Source: Rhodobacterales bacterium
Lineage (GTDB): Bacteria > Pseudomonadota > Alphaproteobacteria > Rhodobacterales > Rhodobacteraceae
Direction: 5' to 3'
DNA length: 64,000 nt
NCBI GenBank assembly: GCA_003249215.1
Contig: QKJR01000095.1
Location: 115,033 to 179,032 of the forward strand
The position numbers and the translations under genes are program-made. Positions 42,815 to 51,844 of the stretch are shown here, piece after piece. Position 1 is the stretch's first letter. Every line of letters starts with the position of its first letter. Under the pieces are notes generated by a model. The model was not told the DNA's origin and did no database searches. It saw only the letters and a program-made list of their open reading frames with translations.

Positions 42815-43590
42815 TGCAAAGACTCCTCGCCCCCCTCACCCTCGGGCTCGTCCTTCTCTTCCTGATCGGCCCCTTCGTGATCATCGTCGCGGCCTCGTTC
42901 TCGGCGGGCGATACGATGGCCTTCCCGCCGCAGGGCTTTTCGCTGAAATGGATCGCCAAGGTCTTCACGGTCGAGAGCTTCCGCCAGAGCTTCGGCACCT
43001 CGATGTTCCTCGCCATCGGCGGCACGATCGCGGCGCTGATCCTCGGCATTCCGGCGGCCTATGCGATGTCGCGCTATCGGCTGCCCGGGGCGGAGACGGT
43101 GCGGATGATGGTCTCGCTGCCGATCATCGTGCCGGGGATCATCGTGGGTCTGGCGCTGCTGCGCTATTTCGTCATCCCGCTCGGCGTGTCGATCACGGCC
43201 GCGCTGTTCGTCGCGCATACCGCGCTCATCCTGCCCTATGCGGTGCGCGTCGTCTCGGCGAGCCTTGCGAACCTGCGCTCGGATATGGAAGAGGCCGCGG
43301 TGCTGCTCGGCGCCTCGCGCGGGGGCGCCTTCTTCCGCGTCGTCCTGCCCAATATCCGCGGCGGGATCCTCTCGGCCTTCATCCTCGGCTTCGTCACCAG
43401 CTTCAATCAGGTGCCGGTCTCGCTCTTCCTCTCCGGGCCCGGGGTGCGTACCCTGCCGATCGACATGCTGGGCTATATGGAGATCGTCTTCGACCCCTCG
43501 GTCGCCGCGCTCTCCTCGCTCCTCGCCTTCCTTTCCATCGGCATCGTCTTTGCCGCCGAACGTTTCCTGGGATTCTCGCGCTATGTCTGA
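42811..43590 (+). CDS. ABC transporter permease, PotC type
   Basis: Second permease, 259 residues and six helices. It has FPPQGFSLKWIAKVF near the N-terminus and the coupling loop ANLRSDMEEAAVLLGASRGG. It overlaps the ATPase gene by 8 bases. Confidence 0.93.
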   Translation: MMQRLLAPLTLGLVLLFLIGPFVIIVAASFSAGDTMAFPPQGFSLKWIAKVFTVESFRQSFGTSMFLAIGGTIAALILGIPAAYAMSRYRLPGAETVRMMVSLPIIVPGIIVGLALLRYFVIPLGVSITAALFVAHTALILPYAVRVVSASLANLRSDMEEAAVLLGASRGGAFFRVVLPNIRGGILSAFILGFVTSFNQVPVSLFLSGPGVRTLPIDMLGYMEIVFDPSVAALSSLLAFLSIGIVFAAERFLGFSRYV

Positions 43591-44605
43591 CACGTCCTTC
43601 CTGTCGCTCGAAAATCTGACGCTGGCCTATGGCAAGACCGTCGCCGTCGAGGGGCTCAACCTCGAGATCACCCGCGGCGAGCTCATTGCGCTTCTTGGTC
43701 CCTCGGGCTGCGGCAAGACCACGACGATGCGCGCCATTGCCGGGCTCATGGCGGTGAAATCAGGGCGCATCGTGCTCGACGGGCGCGACATCACCCGCAC
43801 GCCCGCGAACCGGCGCGAGGTGGGGCTCGTGTTTCAATCCTACGCTCTCTTTCCGCATCTGACGGTCTTCGAGAATGTGGCCTTCGGCCTGCGGCTCAAG
43901 GGGATGGGCGGCGCCGCGCTCGAGGAGAAGGTGATGGGCGCCATCGCCTCGGTCGGCTTGACGCCCTTCGCGCGGCGCAAGACGCCGGACCTTTCGGGCG
44001 GGCAGCAACAGCGCGTGGCGCTCGCGCGTTCGATGGTGATGGAGCCCAAGGTTCTGATGCTCGACGAGCCGCTCTCGAACCTCGATGCGCGGCTGCGCCT
44101 CGAGATGCGCACCGAATTGCAGCGGGTCCAAAAGCAAAGCGGGCTGACGATGATCTTCGTGACCCATGATCAGGTCGAGGCGCTGGCGCTGGCCGACCGG
44201 ATCGTGGTGATGCGCGACGGCGCGATCGAGCAGATCGGCACCCCCGAAGAGATCTACAACCGCCCCGCCTCGGGGTTCGTGGCCGATTTCGTGGGCTTCG
44301 AGAATATCTTTGCGCTGCGCGACGGCCATCTGGTCGCGGGCGAGACCGAGATCGCGCTCGAGGCCCCGCCCGAGGCCGCGGGCCTCGCCTGGCGGCCGGC
44401 GGCCGTGCCGCTGGGGCAAGGCCCCTTCGCGGGCACGGTGCGCAGCGTCTCCTTCGCCGGCAACCGGCGGGAATATCTGCTCGATACCGCCCTCGGCCCG
44501 ATCAAGACCGAGGTCGATGCCGCCCTGCCGGCGCAGGGGCTTGGCAGTTCGGTCAGCTTCGATCTGCCCGCCGCTGCCGCAGCACCGCTCCGCCGGTTCG
44601 GGTGA
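43583..44605 (+). CDS. ABC ATPase, PotA type
   Basis: The 340 residues show Walker A GPSGCGKTTT, Q-loop VFQSYALFPHLTVFEN, signature LSGGQQQRVALARSM, Walker B VLMLDEPLSNLD and a C-terminal TOBE-like regulatory domain. It drives the transporter of this operon. The nucleoside hydrolase gene starts 3 bases after its stop. Confidence 0.94.
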   Translation: MSDTSFLSLENLTLAYGKTVAVEGLNLEITRGELIALLGPSGCGKTTTMRAIAGLMAVKSGRIVLDGRDITRTPANRREVGLVFQSYALFPHLTVFENVAFGLRLKGMGGAALEEKVMGAIASVGLTPFARRKTPDLSGGQQQRVALARSMVMEPKVLMLDEPLSNLDARLRLEMRTELQRVQKQSGLTMIFVTHDQVEALALADRIVVMRDGAIEQIGTPEEIYNRPASGFVADFVGFENIFALRDGHLVAGETEIALEAPPEAAGLAWRPAAVPLGQGPFAGTVRSVSFAGNRREYLLDTALGPIKTEVDAALPAQGLGSSVSFDLPAAAAAPLRRFG

Positions 44606-44608
44606 GCC

Positions 44609-45532
44609 ATGGGGGTCTGGATCGACACCGATATGGGGTTCGACGACATCGCGGCCATTCTGGTCGTGCGTCGGGCGGGTCTGACGATTGACGGGGTCTC
44701 GCTCAGCTTCGGCAATGCGCCGCTTGCGCAGGTGCGGGCCAATGCCGCGGGCGCCGCGCGGGCCTTCGGCTGGGACTTCCCGATCCATACCGGGCGCGGG
44801 GCCGCTGTGATGGGCGGGCGCGAGACCGCGCAGTCGATCCTTGGCCAGAGTGGTATACCAACGCGCGGGCTCACCTTGCCCGAGGCCGCCGCGCTGCCCG
44901 AGAGCCCGGCCTTCGCCGCGCTCTGCCATTGGCTCGAAACCGCCCCCGCGCCGCGCCGGATCCTCGCGCTCGGGCCGCTCACCAACCTCGCCGCGCTGGC
45001 GCTCGCCCGGCCCGATCTGGCCGCGCGGATCGACGAGCTTGTCTGGATGGGTGGCGGGATCGGCGCGGGCAATCACACCGCCTCGGCCGAGTTCAATGCC
45101 TATGCCGACCCCGAGGCCTTGGCGATCGTGTTGGCCCATGCCCTGCCGCTCAAGATGGTCGATCTCGATTTCTGTCGCCGCATCCTCGCGGGCCCCGAGG
45201 TGATCGCGCCGCTTGCCGCCGCGGGCGGGCGCAACGCCGCGCTGCTCGCGGATCATTTGGGTGGCTTCATCGACATCGCGCTCAGCCGGGGCCGCCCGGC
45301 GATGGCGCTTTATGATCCTGCCGCCGCCGTCGCCTTCGCCTATCCCGAGCGCGTCGGCTTTCGCGCCGCGCGGATCGACGTCGAATGCGCGGGTCATCTG
45401 ACCCGAGGCCGCACCGTGGTCGAGACGCGCCCGGGCCGCGCCCCCTTCAATGCCGAATTCGCCGCGGATTGCGATGCCGAGGCCGTGCGCGATATCATCC
45501 TCTCCGCGCTCACCGACGAGGCCAGCCGATGA
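44609..45532 (+). CDS. Nucleoside hydrolase (inosine-uridine-preferring family)
   Basis: Cleaves the N-glycosidic bond of nucleosides to base and ribose. The 307 residues have the calcium-site motif WIDTDMGFDDIAAI near the N-terminus, LALGPLTNLAALA, and MGGGIGAGNHTASAEFNAYA. The late segment usually reading HDP is YDP (Tyr235), a change at a position that in some members acts as general acid. It overlaps the adenine deaminase gene by ATGA. Confidence 0.9.
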   Translation: MGVWIDTDMGFDDIAAILVVRRAGLTIDGVSLSFGNAPLAQVRANAAGAARAFGWDFPIHTGRGAAVMGGRETAQSILGQSGIPTRGLTLPEAAALPESPAFAALCHWLETAPAPRRILALGPLTNLAALALARPDLAARIDELVWMGGGIGAGNHTASAEFNAYADPEALAIVLAHALPLKMVDLDFCRRILAGPEVIAPLAAAGGRNAALLADHLGGFIDIALSRGRPAMALYDPAAAVAFAYPERVGFRAARIDVECAGHLTRGRTVVETRPGRAPFNAEFAADCDAEAVRDIILSALTDEASR

Positions 45533-47325
45533 CCACCGAACCGCTCGACCTCGCCCATCCCGCGCTGCGCCTGCGCGCCACGGCCGCCGCGCGGGGCGAC
45601 GCGCCCTTCGACCTCCTGATCGCCAATGGCACGCTCGTCGATATGGTGACGGGCGAGCGGCGCGCCGCCGATATCGGGATTTGCGGGGGGCTCATCGCCT
45701 CGGTCCATGCGCCGGGCACGCGCACGGACGCCGCGCAGGTCATCGATGCGGCGGGGGCCTTCGTCACGCCCGGGCTGATCGACACGCATATGCATGTCGA
45801 GAGCTCGATGGTGACGCCCGCGACCTATGCCGCCGCGGTGCTCGCGCGCGGGGTGACGACGGCCGTCTGGGATCCGCATGAATTCGGAAATGTCCATGGC
45901 GTTGCGGGCGTCGATCACGCGATCCGCGCGACCCGCGATCTGGGGCTGCGCTTCATCGTGCTCGCGCCCTCCTGCGTGCCCTCGGCGCCGGGGCTCGAAC
46001 TGGCGGGCGCCGAGTTCGAAGCCGAAACCGTCGCCGATCTGCTCGCCCGGCCGGAGATCGGCGGCGTGGCCGAGGTGATGACGATGCGCGAGGTGATCAC
46101 GGGTGAGGCGCGCGCCAGCGGCATCGTTCAGGCGGGTCTGGCCGCGGGCAAGCCGGTTTGCGGCCATGCCCGCAGCCTGACCGGGCCCGAGCTGCAAGCC
46201 TTCATGGCCGCGGGCGTCAGCTCCGATCACGAGCTGACCTCGGGCACGGATCTGATCGAGAAGCTGCGCGCCGGGCTCACGATCGAGCTGCGCGGCTCGC
46301 ATGACCATCTGCTGCCGGAATTCGTGGCCGAGCTGAACCGCCTCGGCCATCTGCCGCAGACGGTGACGCTTTGCACCGATGACGTCTTCCCCGACGATCT
46401 GCTGCAGGGCGGCGGGCTCGACGATGTGGTGCGCAGGCTCGTGCGCTACGGGATGCCCGTGGACTGGGCACTGCGGGCCGCGACGCTCAATGCCGCGCAA
46501 CGGCTCGGGCGGGCGGATCTTGGGCTGATCGCCGCCGGGCGCCGCGCCGATCTCGTGCTCTTCGAGGATCTCGCAGCGCTGGCCGCGCGCACGGTCATCG
46601 CCAATGGCGTGGTCGTGGCGCAGGGCGGTGTCGTGACCGCCCCGCCCGCCGATCTCCCCGCGCCGCCGGCGTTTGGCGCCTCTGTCCATCTGCCGCGCTT
46701 CACGGCGCAAGATTTCCGCCTGCGCGCCAGCGACCCCCGCGCCCGCGTCGCCACCATCGACCAGCCGCGCTTCACCCGCTGGGGCGAGGCGGTCACCGAG
46801 ATCGCGGGCGGCTTCGTCATCCCGCCGGAGGGCGCGACCACCATCGCCGTCGCCCATCGCCACGGCCGGGCCGATCCCGCGCCGCGGATCGGCTTCCTGC
46901 GCGGCTGGGGGCAGTGGCGCGGCGCCTTCGCCACCACCGTCTCGCATGACAGCCACAACCTCACCGTCTTCGGCGCCGACCCGGCCGATCTTGCGGCCGC
47001 CGCGAATGCGGTGACCGCCGCGGGCGGTGGCATGGCGGTGGCGCAAGGCGGCGAGGTGGTGGCCCTCCTGCCGCTGCCGGTCTCGGGCCTCGTCTCGCCC
47101 GCTCCGCTGCCCGAGGTCGCCGCGGGCTTCGCCGCCCTGCGCGCAGCGATGGACGGAATCGTCGACTGGCAGCCGCCCTATCTGATCTTCAAGGCCTGTT
47201 TCGGCGCGACGCTCGCCTGCAACGCGGGCCCGCATCAGACCGACCGCGGCATTGCCGATGTGCTCGCGGGCACGGTGCTGCCCACTCCCATCCTTGAACT
47301 CTTGCCCGAGGCGACCGAGGCCTGA
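45529..47325 (+). CDS. ade: Adenine deaminase
   Basis: Metal-dependent amidohydrolase that converts adenine to hypoxanthine. The 598 residues have the HxH motif GLIDTHMHVESSMVTP, then GHARSLTGPELQAFMAAG with SSDHE, the CTDDVFPDDLL segment diagnostic of Ade, and the Ade C-terminal domain. It is coupled to the nucleoside hydrolase, so the pair would turn adenosine to hypoxanthine inside the cell. Confidence 0.94.
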   Translation: MTTEPLDLAHPALRLRATAAARGDAPFDLLIANGTLVDMVTGERRAADIGICGGLIASVHAPGTRTDAAQVIDAAGAFVTPGLIDTHMHVESSMVTPATYAAAVLARGVTTAVWDPHEFGNVHGVAGVDHAIRATRDLGLRFIVLAPSCVPSAPGLELAGAEFEAETVADLLARPEIGGVAEVMTMREVITGEARASGIVQAGLAAGKPVCGHARSLTGPELQAFMAAGVSSDHELTSGTDLIEKLRAGLTIELRGSHDHLLPEFVAELNRLGHLPQTVTLCTDDVFPDDLLQGGGLDDVVRRLVRYGMPVDWALRAATLNAAQRLGRADLGLIAAGRRADLVLFEDLAALAARTVIANGVVVAQGGVVTAPPADLPAPPAFGASVHLPRFTAQDFRLRASDPRARVATIDQPRFTRWGEAVTEIAGGFVIPPEGATTIAVAHRHGRADPAPRIGFLRGWGQWRGAFATTVSHDSHNLTVFGADPADLAAAANAVTAAGGGMAVAQGGEVVALLPLPVSGLVSPAPLPEVAAGFAALRAAMDGIVDWQPPYLIFKACFGATLACNAGPHQTDRGIADVLAGTVLPTPILELLPEATEA

Positions 47326-47327
47326 CC

Positions 47328-48494
47328 ATGACCGATACGATCGACGCCGATCTGCCCTTTCTCACCGCGCTGCGCCACGATCTGCACGCCCATCCCGAGC
47401 TCGGCTTCGAGGAGCATCGCACCGCCGATATCGTCGCGCGGCTGCTGGCGGAGGCGGAGATCGAGGTGCATCGCGGGCTTGGCGGCACCGGGGTCGTGGG
47501 CACTTTGCAGATCGGCAATGGCACAAGGCGGATCGGGCTGCGCGCGGATATGGATGCGCTGGCGATGGATGAGCTGGTAGCGCGGCCCTATGGCTCGACC
47601 AGCCCGGGCAAGATGCATGCCTGCGGCCATGACGGGCATACCACGCTGCTGATCGGCGCCGCGCGCGAGCTCGCCCGCCGGCGCGATTTCTCGGGCACGG
47701 TGCATTTCATCTTTCAGCCCGCCGAAGAGGGCCGCGGCGGCGCGCGGCGCATGGTCGAGGACGGGCTTTTCGATCTTTTCCCCTGCGACGCGGTCTATGG
47801 GCTGCACAACATGCCCGGCCTCGATCCCGATGAGATCGCCGTGGTCGAGGGGCCGCAGCTCGCCTCTTCCGACAGCTGGCGCGTGACCTTCCGCGGCATC
47901 GGCACCCATGGCGCGAAACCGCATCTCGGGCGCGATCCGGTCACCGCGATGGCGACCTTCATCGGATCGCTCCAGACGATCCCGGGGCGCGAGGTCGATC
48001 CGCTGCAACCCTCGGTCGTCAGCGCCTGTTCGGTGCGCGCGGGCAATCCCGAGGCGCTCAACGTGATCCCCGAGACGGTCGAGATCGGCGGCACCGCGCG
48101 CGCCTATTCGGAGCCGGTGCGCGATCAGCTCGAGGCCGCGATCGGGCGGCTCGCGCAGGGGACGGCGGCGATGTTCGGGATGAGCGCGGATTATACCTAT
48201 CTGCGCCGGATCCCGCCCGTGGTGAACGATGCCGACGCCACCGCCCGGGCGCTCGGCGCCGCGCGCGAGGTCTTCGGGCCCAAGGTGCGCACGCGCTTCC
48301 CGCCCTCGACAGCGGGCGACGATTTCGCCGAACTGGCCGCACAGGCACCCGGCTGCTACGTCTGGCTCGGCAATGGCCCGGCCGAGGCGGGCGCGCTGCA
48401 CCACAATGGCGGCTATGATTTCAACGATGCTGCCATCGGCCCCGGCGTGCGCTTCTGGACCCGGCTCGTCGAGCGCGAGCTGGCTGCGGAATGA
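47328..48494 (+). CDS. M20 family amidohydrolase (hippurate-hydrolase type)
   Basis: Zinc-dependent hydrolase of 388 residues with RHDLHAHPELGFEEHRTA, MHACGHDGHTTLLIGAA (metal ligands), FQPAEEGRGGARRM and a dimerisation domain. Members remove N-acyl or N-carbamoyl groups from amino acids or open amides. It starts 2 bases after ade. The natural substrate is unclear; an acyl- or amino-acid-modified purine is a speculative fit with the operon. Confidence 0.9.
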   Translation: MTDTIDADLPFLTALRHDLHAHPELGFEEHRTADIVARLLAEAEIEVHRGLGGTGVVGTLQIGNGTRRIGLRADMDALAMDELVARPYGSTSPGKMHACGHDGHTTLLIGAARELARRRDFSGTVHFIFQPAEEGRGGARRMVEDGLFDLFPCDAVYGLHNMPGLDPDEIAVVEGPQLASSDSWRVTFRGIGTHGAKPHLGRDPVTAMATFIGSLQTIPGREVDPLQPSVVSACSVRAGNPEALNVIPETVEIGGTARAYSEPVRDQLEAAIGRLAQGTAAMFGMSADYTYLRRIPPVVNDADATARALGAAREVFGPKVRTRFPPSTAGDDFAELAAQAPGCYVWLGNGPAEAGALHHNGGYDFNDAAIGPGVRFWTRLVERELAAE

Positions 48495-49189
48495 TGCCTC
48501 CCGAGATGCAACCGCATGATTTCTGGCAGGAGCTTCAACCCGCGGGCCATTTCGAGACGGGCATGGGCTATAGCGGGACCTTCCCGGCGGTGCTCTCGGA
48601 CGGGCGCCAGATCCTGTTGCCGATCCGCACGCTTGCCGGGGGGCAACATGCGCTCGCCTCGCTGATCATCAATCAGGCCTCCTTCGAGGTGCTCGATGCG
48701 CTAGCGTCCGACTTGGCCACCCGCCTTGCACCCGCCGCCCCCGAGATCATCGTGGGCCTGCCGACCCTCGGCCTCACCCTCGCGGCCGAGGTGGCGCGCA
48801 AGCTCGGGCACGCGCGTTACGTGCCGCTCGGGACCTCGCGCAAGTTCTGGTATGACGATGCGCTCTCGGTCGAGCTCACCTCGATCACCACGCCGGACCA
48901 GAGCAAACGCCTCTATGTCGATCCGCGGATGGTGCCGCTGCTGCGCGGCCGGCGGATCGCGCTCATCGACGATGTGATCTCGTCGGGGCGCTCGATCCGG
49001 GCGGGGCTTGCGCTGCTCGAGACGCTGGACCTGCGCCCGGGGGTGATCGGGGCCGCGATGCTGCAATCCGAGCGCTGGCGGGCCGAGGATGGCACGCCCT
49101 GGCGCGGATGGACCGACCGGGTGACGGGCTGCTTTGCCACGCCGCTTCTGGAAAAGGGGCCCGACGGGCTCTGGCACGCCCCGGGCTGA
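48491..49189 (+). CDS. Phosphoribosyltransferase
   Basis: A cytoplasmic 232-residue protein with the PRPP-binding loop GRRIALIDDVISSGRSIRAG and a type I fold (EIIVGLPTLGLTLAAEVARK). It probably converts a free purine base to its nucleotide, closing the salvage pathway that starts at the transporter. It overlaps the M20 gene by ATGA. A hairpin follows its stop. Confidence 0.87.
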   Translation: MMPPEMQPHDFWQELQPAGHFETGMGYSGTFPAVLSDGRQILLPIRTLAGGQHALASLIINQASFEVLDALASDLATRLAPAAPEIIVGLPTLGLTLAAEVARKLGHARYVPLGTSRKFWYDDALSVELTSITTPDQSKRLYVDPRMVPLLRGRRIALIDDVISSGRSIRAGLALLETLDLRPGVIGAAMLQSERWRAEDGTPWRGWTDRVTGCFATPLLEKGPDGLWHAPG

Positions 49190-49217
49190 GGCGGGCGGGT
49201 CCCCAGAACCGCCCGCC
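49190..49217. terminator. Hairpin between convergent genes
   Basis: GGCGGGCGG-(10)-CCGCCCGCC is a 9-base perfect stem, placed between the phosphoribosyltransferase stop and the convergent hydrolase stop. It has no T tract. Probably a two-way terminator. Confidence 0.6.
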
Positions 49218-49233
49218 CGTCAACTAAGGGCCC

Positions 49234-49923
49234 CTACTGCGCGAGCCCGGAAATCAGCTCCCCACTCGTGGCGACATCGCCGAAGAACAGCGCGAAATTG
49301 ATCAGCGCCGCGGCATGTTCGTCGTCGCGCAGGGTCGCATTGGCATCGGAGACCATCGTCGTGCGGTAGTTCAGCATCATCGCGTCCCGCGCCGTCGAAT
49401 CGCAGCAGGCATTGGTCATCGTGCCCGCGACCCAGATCGCCTCGATCCCGCGCGCGCGCAGGATCTGATCGAGACCGGACGCCCCCTGAATGAAGGCGCT
49501 GTAGCGCGTCTTCTCGACGACCAGATCGCCCGGCTCGACCGCAAGCTCAGGCCAGATCCGCGAGGCCTCGGCCTCGCGCACCAGCGCCGCGCAGCGATAG
49601 GCATATTTCTCGGGGGTCATCAGCACGTGGTGAAAATGCGGGATCGAGAGCTCGGCCTCTTCGGTATAGAGCGTCCGGATCCAGACCACCTGACCGCCCG
49701 CCGCACGCAGCGCCGCCGCCAGCCGGTTGATCGTGCCGACGATCTCGCGTGCCTTGGGAACCGATGCCGGCGAGGCCGGATCCATGAAATAGGTCTGCAT
49801 GTCGACCACGACGAGGGCGGTCCGCGCGGCGGGATGCGCGCCATGCACCCGCAGCCCCCCCTGCCGTGCGACAATCCGCGCCGCAGCCCAGTCCGGCATC
49901 ACGAAATTATGGACATCGCTCAT
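49234..49923 (-). CDS. Isochorismatase-fold cysteine hydrolase
   Basis: A cytoplasmic hydrolase of 229 residues. The Asp-Lys-Cys triad is Asp41 in ALVVVDMQTYFMDP, Lys137 in DLVVEKTRYSAF and Cys172 in GTMTNACCDSTARDAMM. Related enzymes hydrolyse amides such as ureidoacrylate, N-carbamoylsarcosine or biuret. It is divergent from an NMT1-type ABC operon across a GntR-type palindrome, so it likely acts on the imported compound. The exact substrate is not visible. Confidence 0.85.
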   Translation of the reverse strand: MSDVHNFVMPDWAAARIVARQGGLRVHGAHPAARTALVVVDMQTYFMDPASPASVPKAREIVGTINRLAAALRAAGGQVVWIRTLYTEEAELSIPHFHHVLMTPEKYAYRCAALVREAEASRIWPELAVEPGDLVVEKTRYSAFIQGASGLDQILRARGIEAIWVAGTMTNACCDSTARDAMMLNYRTTMVSDANATLRDDEHAAALINFALFFGDVATSGELISGLAQ

Positions 49924-50001
49924 ATTCTTCTCGCCTCACCCTCAGATGCGTTCATTTTTTAGGCATTGCGGAGATCGCCGCCGCAATTCAGCATGAAATC
50001 T

Positions 50002-50016
50002 TGTATACAGTATACA
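50002..50016. promoter_or_regulatory. GntR-type operator between divergent genes
   Basis: TGTATAC-A-GTATACA is a perfect 15-base palindrome, the shape bound by FadR-subfamily GntR proteins. It lies in the 134-base gap between the hydrolase (leftward) and the binding protein (rightward). A GntR gene ends the same cluster at 53476-54168. Confidence 0.7.
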
Positions 50017-50057
50017 TTGAGGGTTATCCACCCTCATCGTCATTCATCTGGTGGACC

Positions 50058-51050
50058 ATGAAACACTTCAAATCCCTCTGTGCCTGCGCGGCACTGGCCG
50101 CAGGCCTTCTGGCGACGCCCGTCGGCGCGCAGGACGTCACTAAGATCAAGTTCATGGAGGTCATCCATTCGCTGTTCTACTCGCCCCTCTATATTGCCAA
50201 GGGGCTGGGCTATTTCGAGCAGGAGAAGATCACCTTCGATCTCGTCGCCGCCCAGGGCAGCGACAAAGCCACGGCCGCCCTGCTCGGCGGGGCCGCGGAT
50301 ATCGTCCTCGTCGGCCCGGAAACCACCGTCTATGTCGAGAACGGCAAATCCCCCGAGAAGATCCGCATCTTCGCCGGCCTGACCGCCACCGATGGCTCGT
50401 TCCTGATGGCGCCCGCGCCGATCGAAGGCTTCGACTGGAGCCAGGTCAAGGGCAAGAAGATCCTCGGCTGGCGCGAGGGATCCTCGCCCGCGCTGTTCCT
50501 GCGCGCTGCGCTGAAATCGCATGGCATCGACCCCGACACCGATGTCGAAATCGTCACCAATGTCGCGCCCCCGGCCCGCGGCGGGGCCTTCATGGCCAAA
50601 ACCGCCGATTTCGGCACCTTCTTCGAGCCCGATGTCTCGGTGATGGAAGCCACGCAAGGTTTTGCGCCTCTGGTCAACATCGGCGCCGAAGTGGGCCAGA
50701 TCGACTATACCGTCTTCGTCGCGACGCAGAGCTTCATCGCCGAGAACCCCGAGATCGTTCAGGGCTTCACCAATGCCATCGCCCGCGCCGAAAGCTGGAT
50801 CGCGACCGCCTCGCCCGCCGAGGCCGCCGGCGTGCTCGCCCCCTTCTTCCCCGGCGTGGACGCGGCCATCCTCGAGACGAGCTTCGAACGCCAGCGCGCC
50901 GCCGGTGTCTGGAAGACCTCTCCCGTGATCGCGCCCGAGGCGATGACGGCGCTGCAGGACATGCTGATCGAGGGCGGTCTGATGACGGCCGAGCAACGTC
51001 AGCCCTATGAGAACCTCGTGGTTCCCGATTTCGCGGCGCAGGCAAAATAA
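50058..51050 (+). CDS. ABC substrate-binding protein, NMT1/SsuA-like
   Basis: A periplasmic binding protein of 330 residues. The signal peptide is FKSLCACAALAAGLLATPVG with cleavage near GAQ. The family start is IKFMEVIHSLFYSPLYIAKG, seen in NitT/TauT and thiamine-precursor binding proteins. The ATG at 50058 follows GGTGG. The ATPase gene starts 2 bases after its stop; unlike three other binding-protein genes here, no hairpin follows. Confidence 0.9.
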   Translation: MKHFKSLCACAALAAGLLATPVGAQDVTKIKFMEVIHSLFYSPLYIAKGLGYFEQEKITFDLVAAQGSDKATAALLGGAADIVLVGPETTVYVENGKSPEKIRIFAGLTATDGSFLMAPAPIEGFDWSQVKGKKILGWREGSSPALFLRAALKSHGIDPDTDVEIVTNVAPPARGGAFMAKTADFGTFFEPDVSVMEATQGFAPLVNIGAEVGQIDYTVFVATQSFIAENPEIVQGFTNAIARAESWIATASPAEAAGVLAPFFPGVDAAILETSFERQRAAGVWKTSPVIAPEAMTALQDMLIEGGLMTAEQRQPYENLVVPDFAAQAK

Positions 51051-51052
51051 CG

Positions 51053-51844
51053 ATGCCTGCCGATACGACCGCCCCGCCGGCCATCGAATTCCGCGACGTT
51101 CACCTGCGCTATTTCACCGACAAGGGCGAGACGCATGCGATCTCGAGCGTCAGCTTCACCGTGCGCAAGGGCGAGTTCATCTCGCTCGTGGGCCAGTCCG
51201 GCTGCGGCAAGAGCACGATGCTCTCGCTTCTGGCCGGGCTGATCGCGCCCACCTCGGGCGAGGTGCTGATCAATGGTCGCCCGGTGACCGGCCCCTCGCA
51301 GGAAGTTGGCTTCATGCTGCAGCAAGACAGCCTGTTCGAGTGGCGCACGATCCTCGACAACGTGCTGCTCGGACCTGAAATCCGCGGCATGGACATGATC
51401 GCCGCGCGCTATCGGGCCGAGCGGATCCTGAAAAACTACGGGCTCGGCCAGTTCATGGACCATCGGCCGAGCGAACTCTCGGGCGGGATGCGCCAACGCG
51501 CAGCCCTCGCCCGGACGATGTGCATGGAGCCCGAGCTGCTCTTGCTCGACGAACCCTTTTCCGCGCTCGACTTTCAGACCCGGCTGTCGATCGCGGACGA
51601 GATTGGCGGGATCATCCGCTCCGAGGGCAAGACCGCGATCCTCGTCACCCATGACATCCCCGAGGCGATCGCCATGGCGGACCGGGTGATCGTGCTGGCG
51701 CCGCGCCCGGGCCGGCTGCGGGCGATCCACGAGATTTCCTTCCCCTCCGCCGAGACCCGCCCCGGCGCCTTCGACGCCCGCGAGACCCCGGAATTCCAAG
51801 GCTATTTCAACCGCATCTGGGAGGAGATGGAAGACCATGTCTGA
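51053..51844 (+). CDS. ABC ATPase, NitT/TauT type
   Basis: The 263 residues show Walker A GQSGCGKST, Q-loop GFMLQQDSLFEWRTI, signature LSGGMRQRAALARTM and Walker B LLLLDEPFSALD. The last 8 bases overlap the permease gene. It powers import by the neighbouring components. Confidence 0.93.
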   Translation: MPADTTAPPAIEFRDVHLRYFTDKGETHAISSVSFTVRKGEFISLVGQSGCGKSTMLSLLAGLIAPTSGEVLINGRPVTGPSQEVGFMLQQDSLFEWRTILDNVLLGPEIRGMDMIAARYRAERILKNYGLGQFMDHRPSELSGGMRQRAALARTMCMEPELLLLDEPFSALDFQTRLSIADEIGGIIRSEGKTAILVTHDIPEAIAMADRVIVLAPRPGRLRAIHEISFPSAETRPGAFDARETPEFQGYFNRIWEEMEDHV

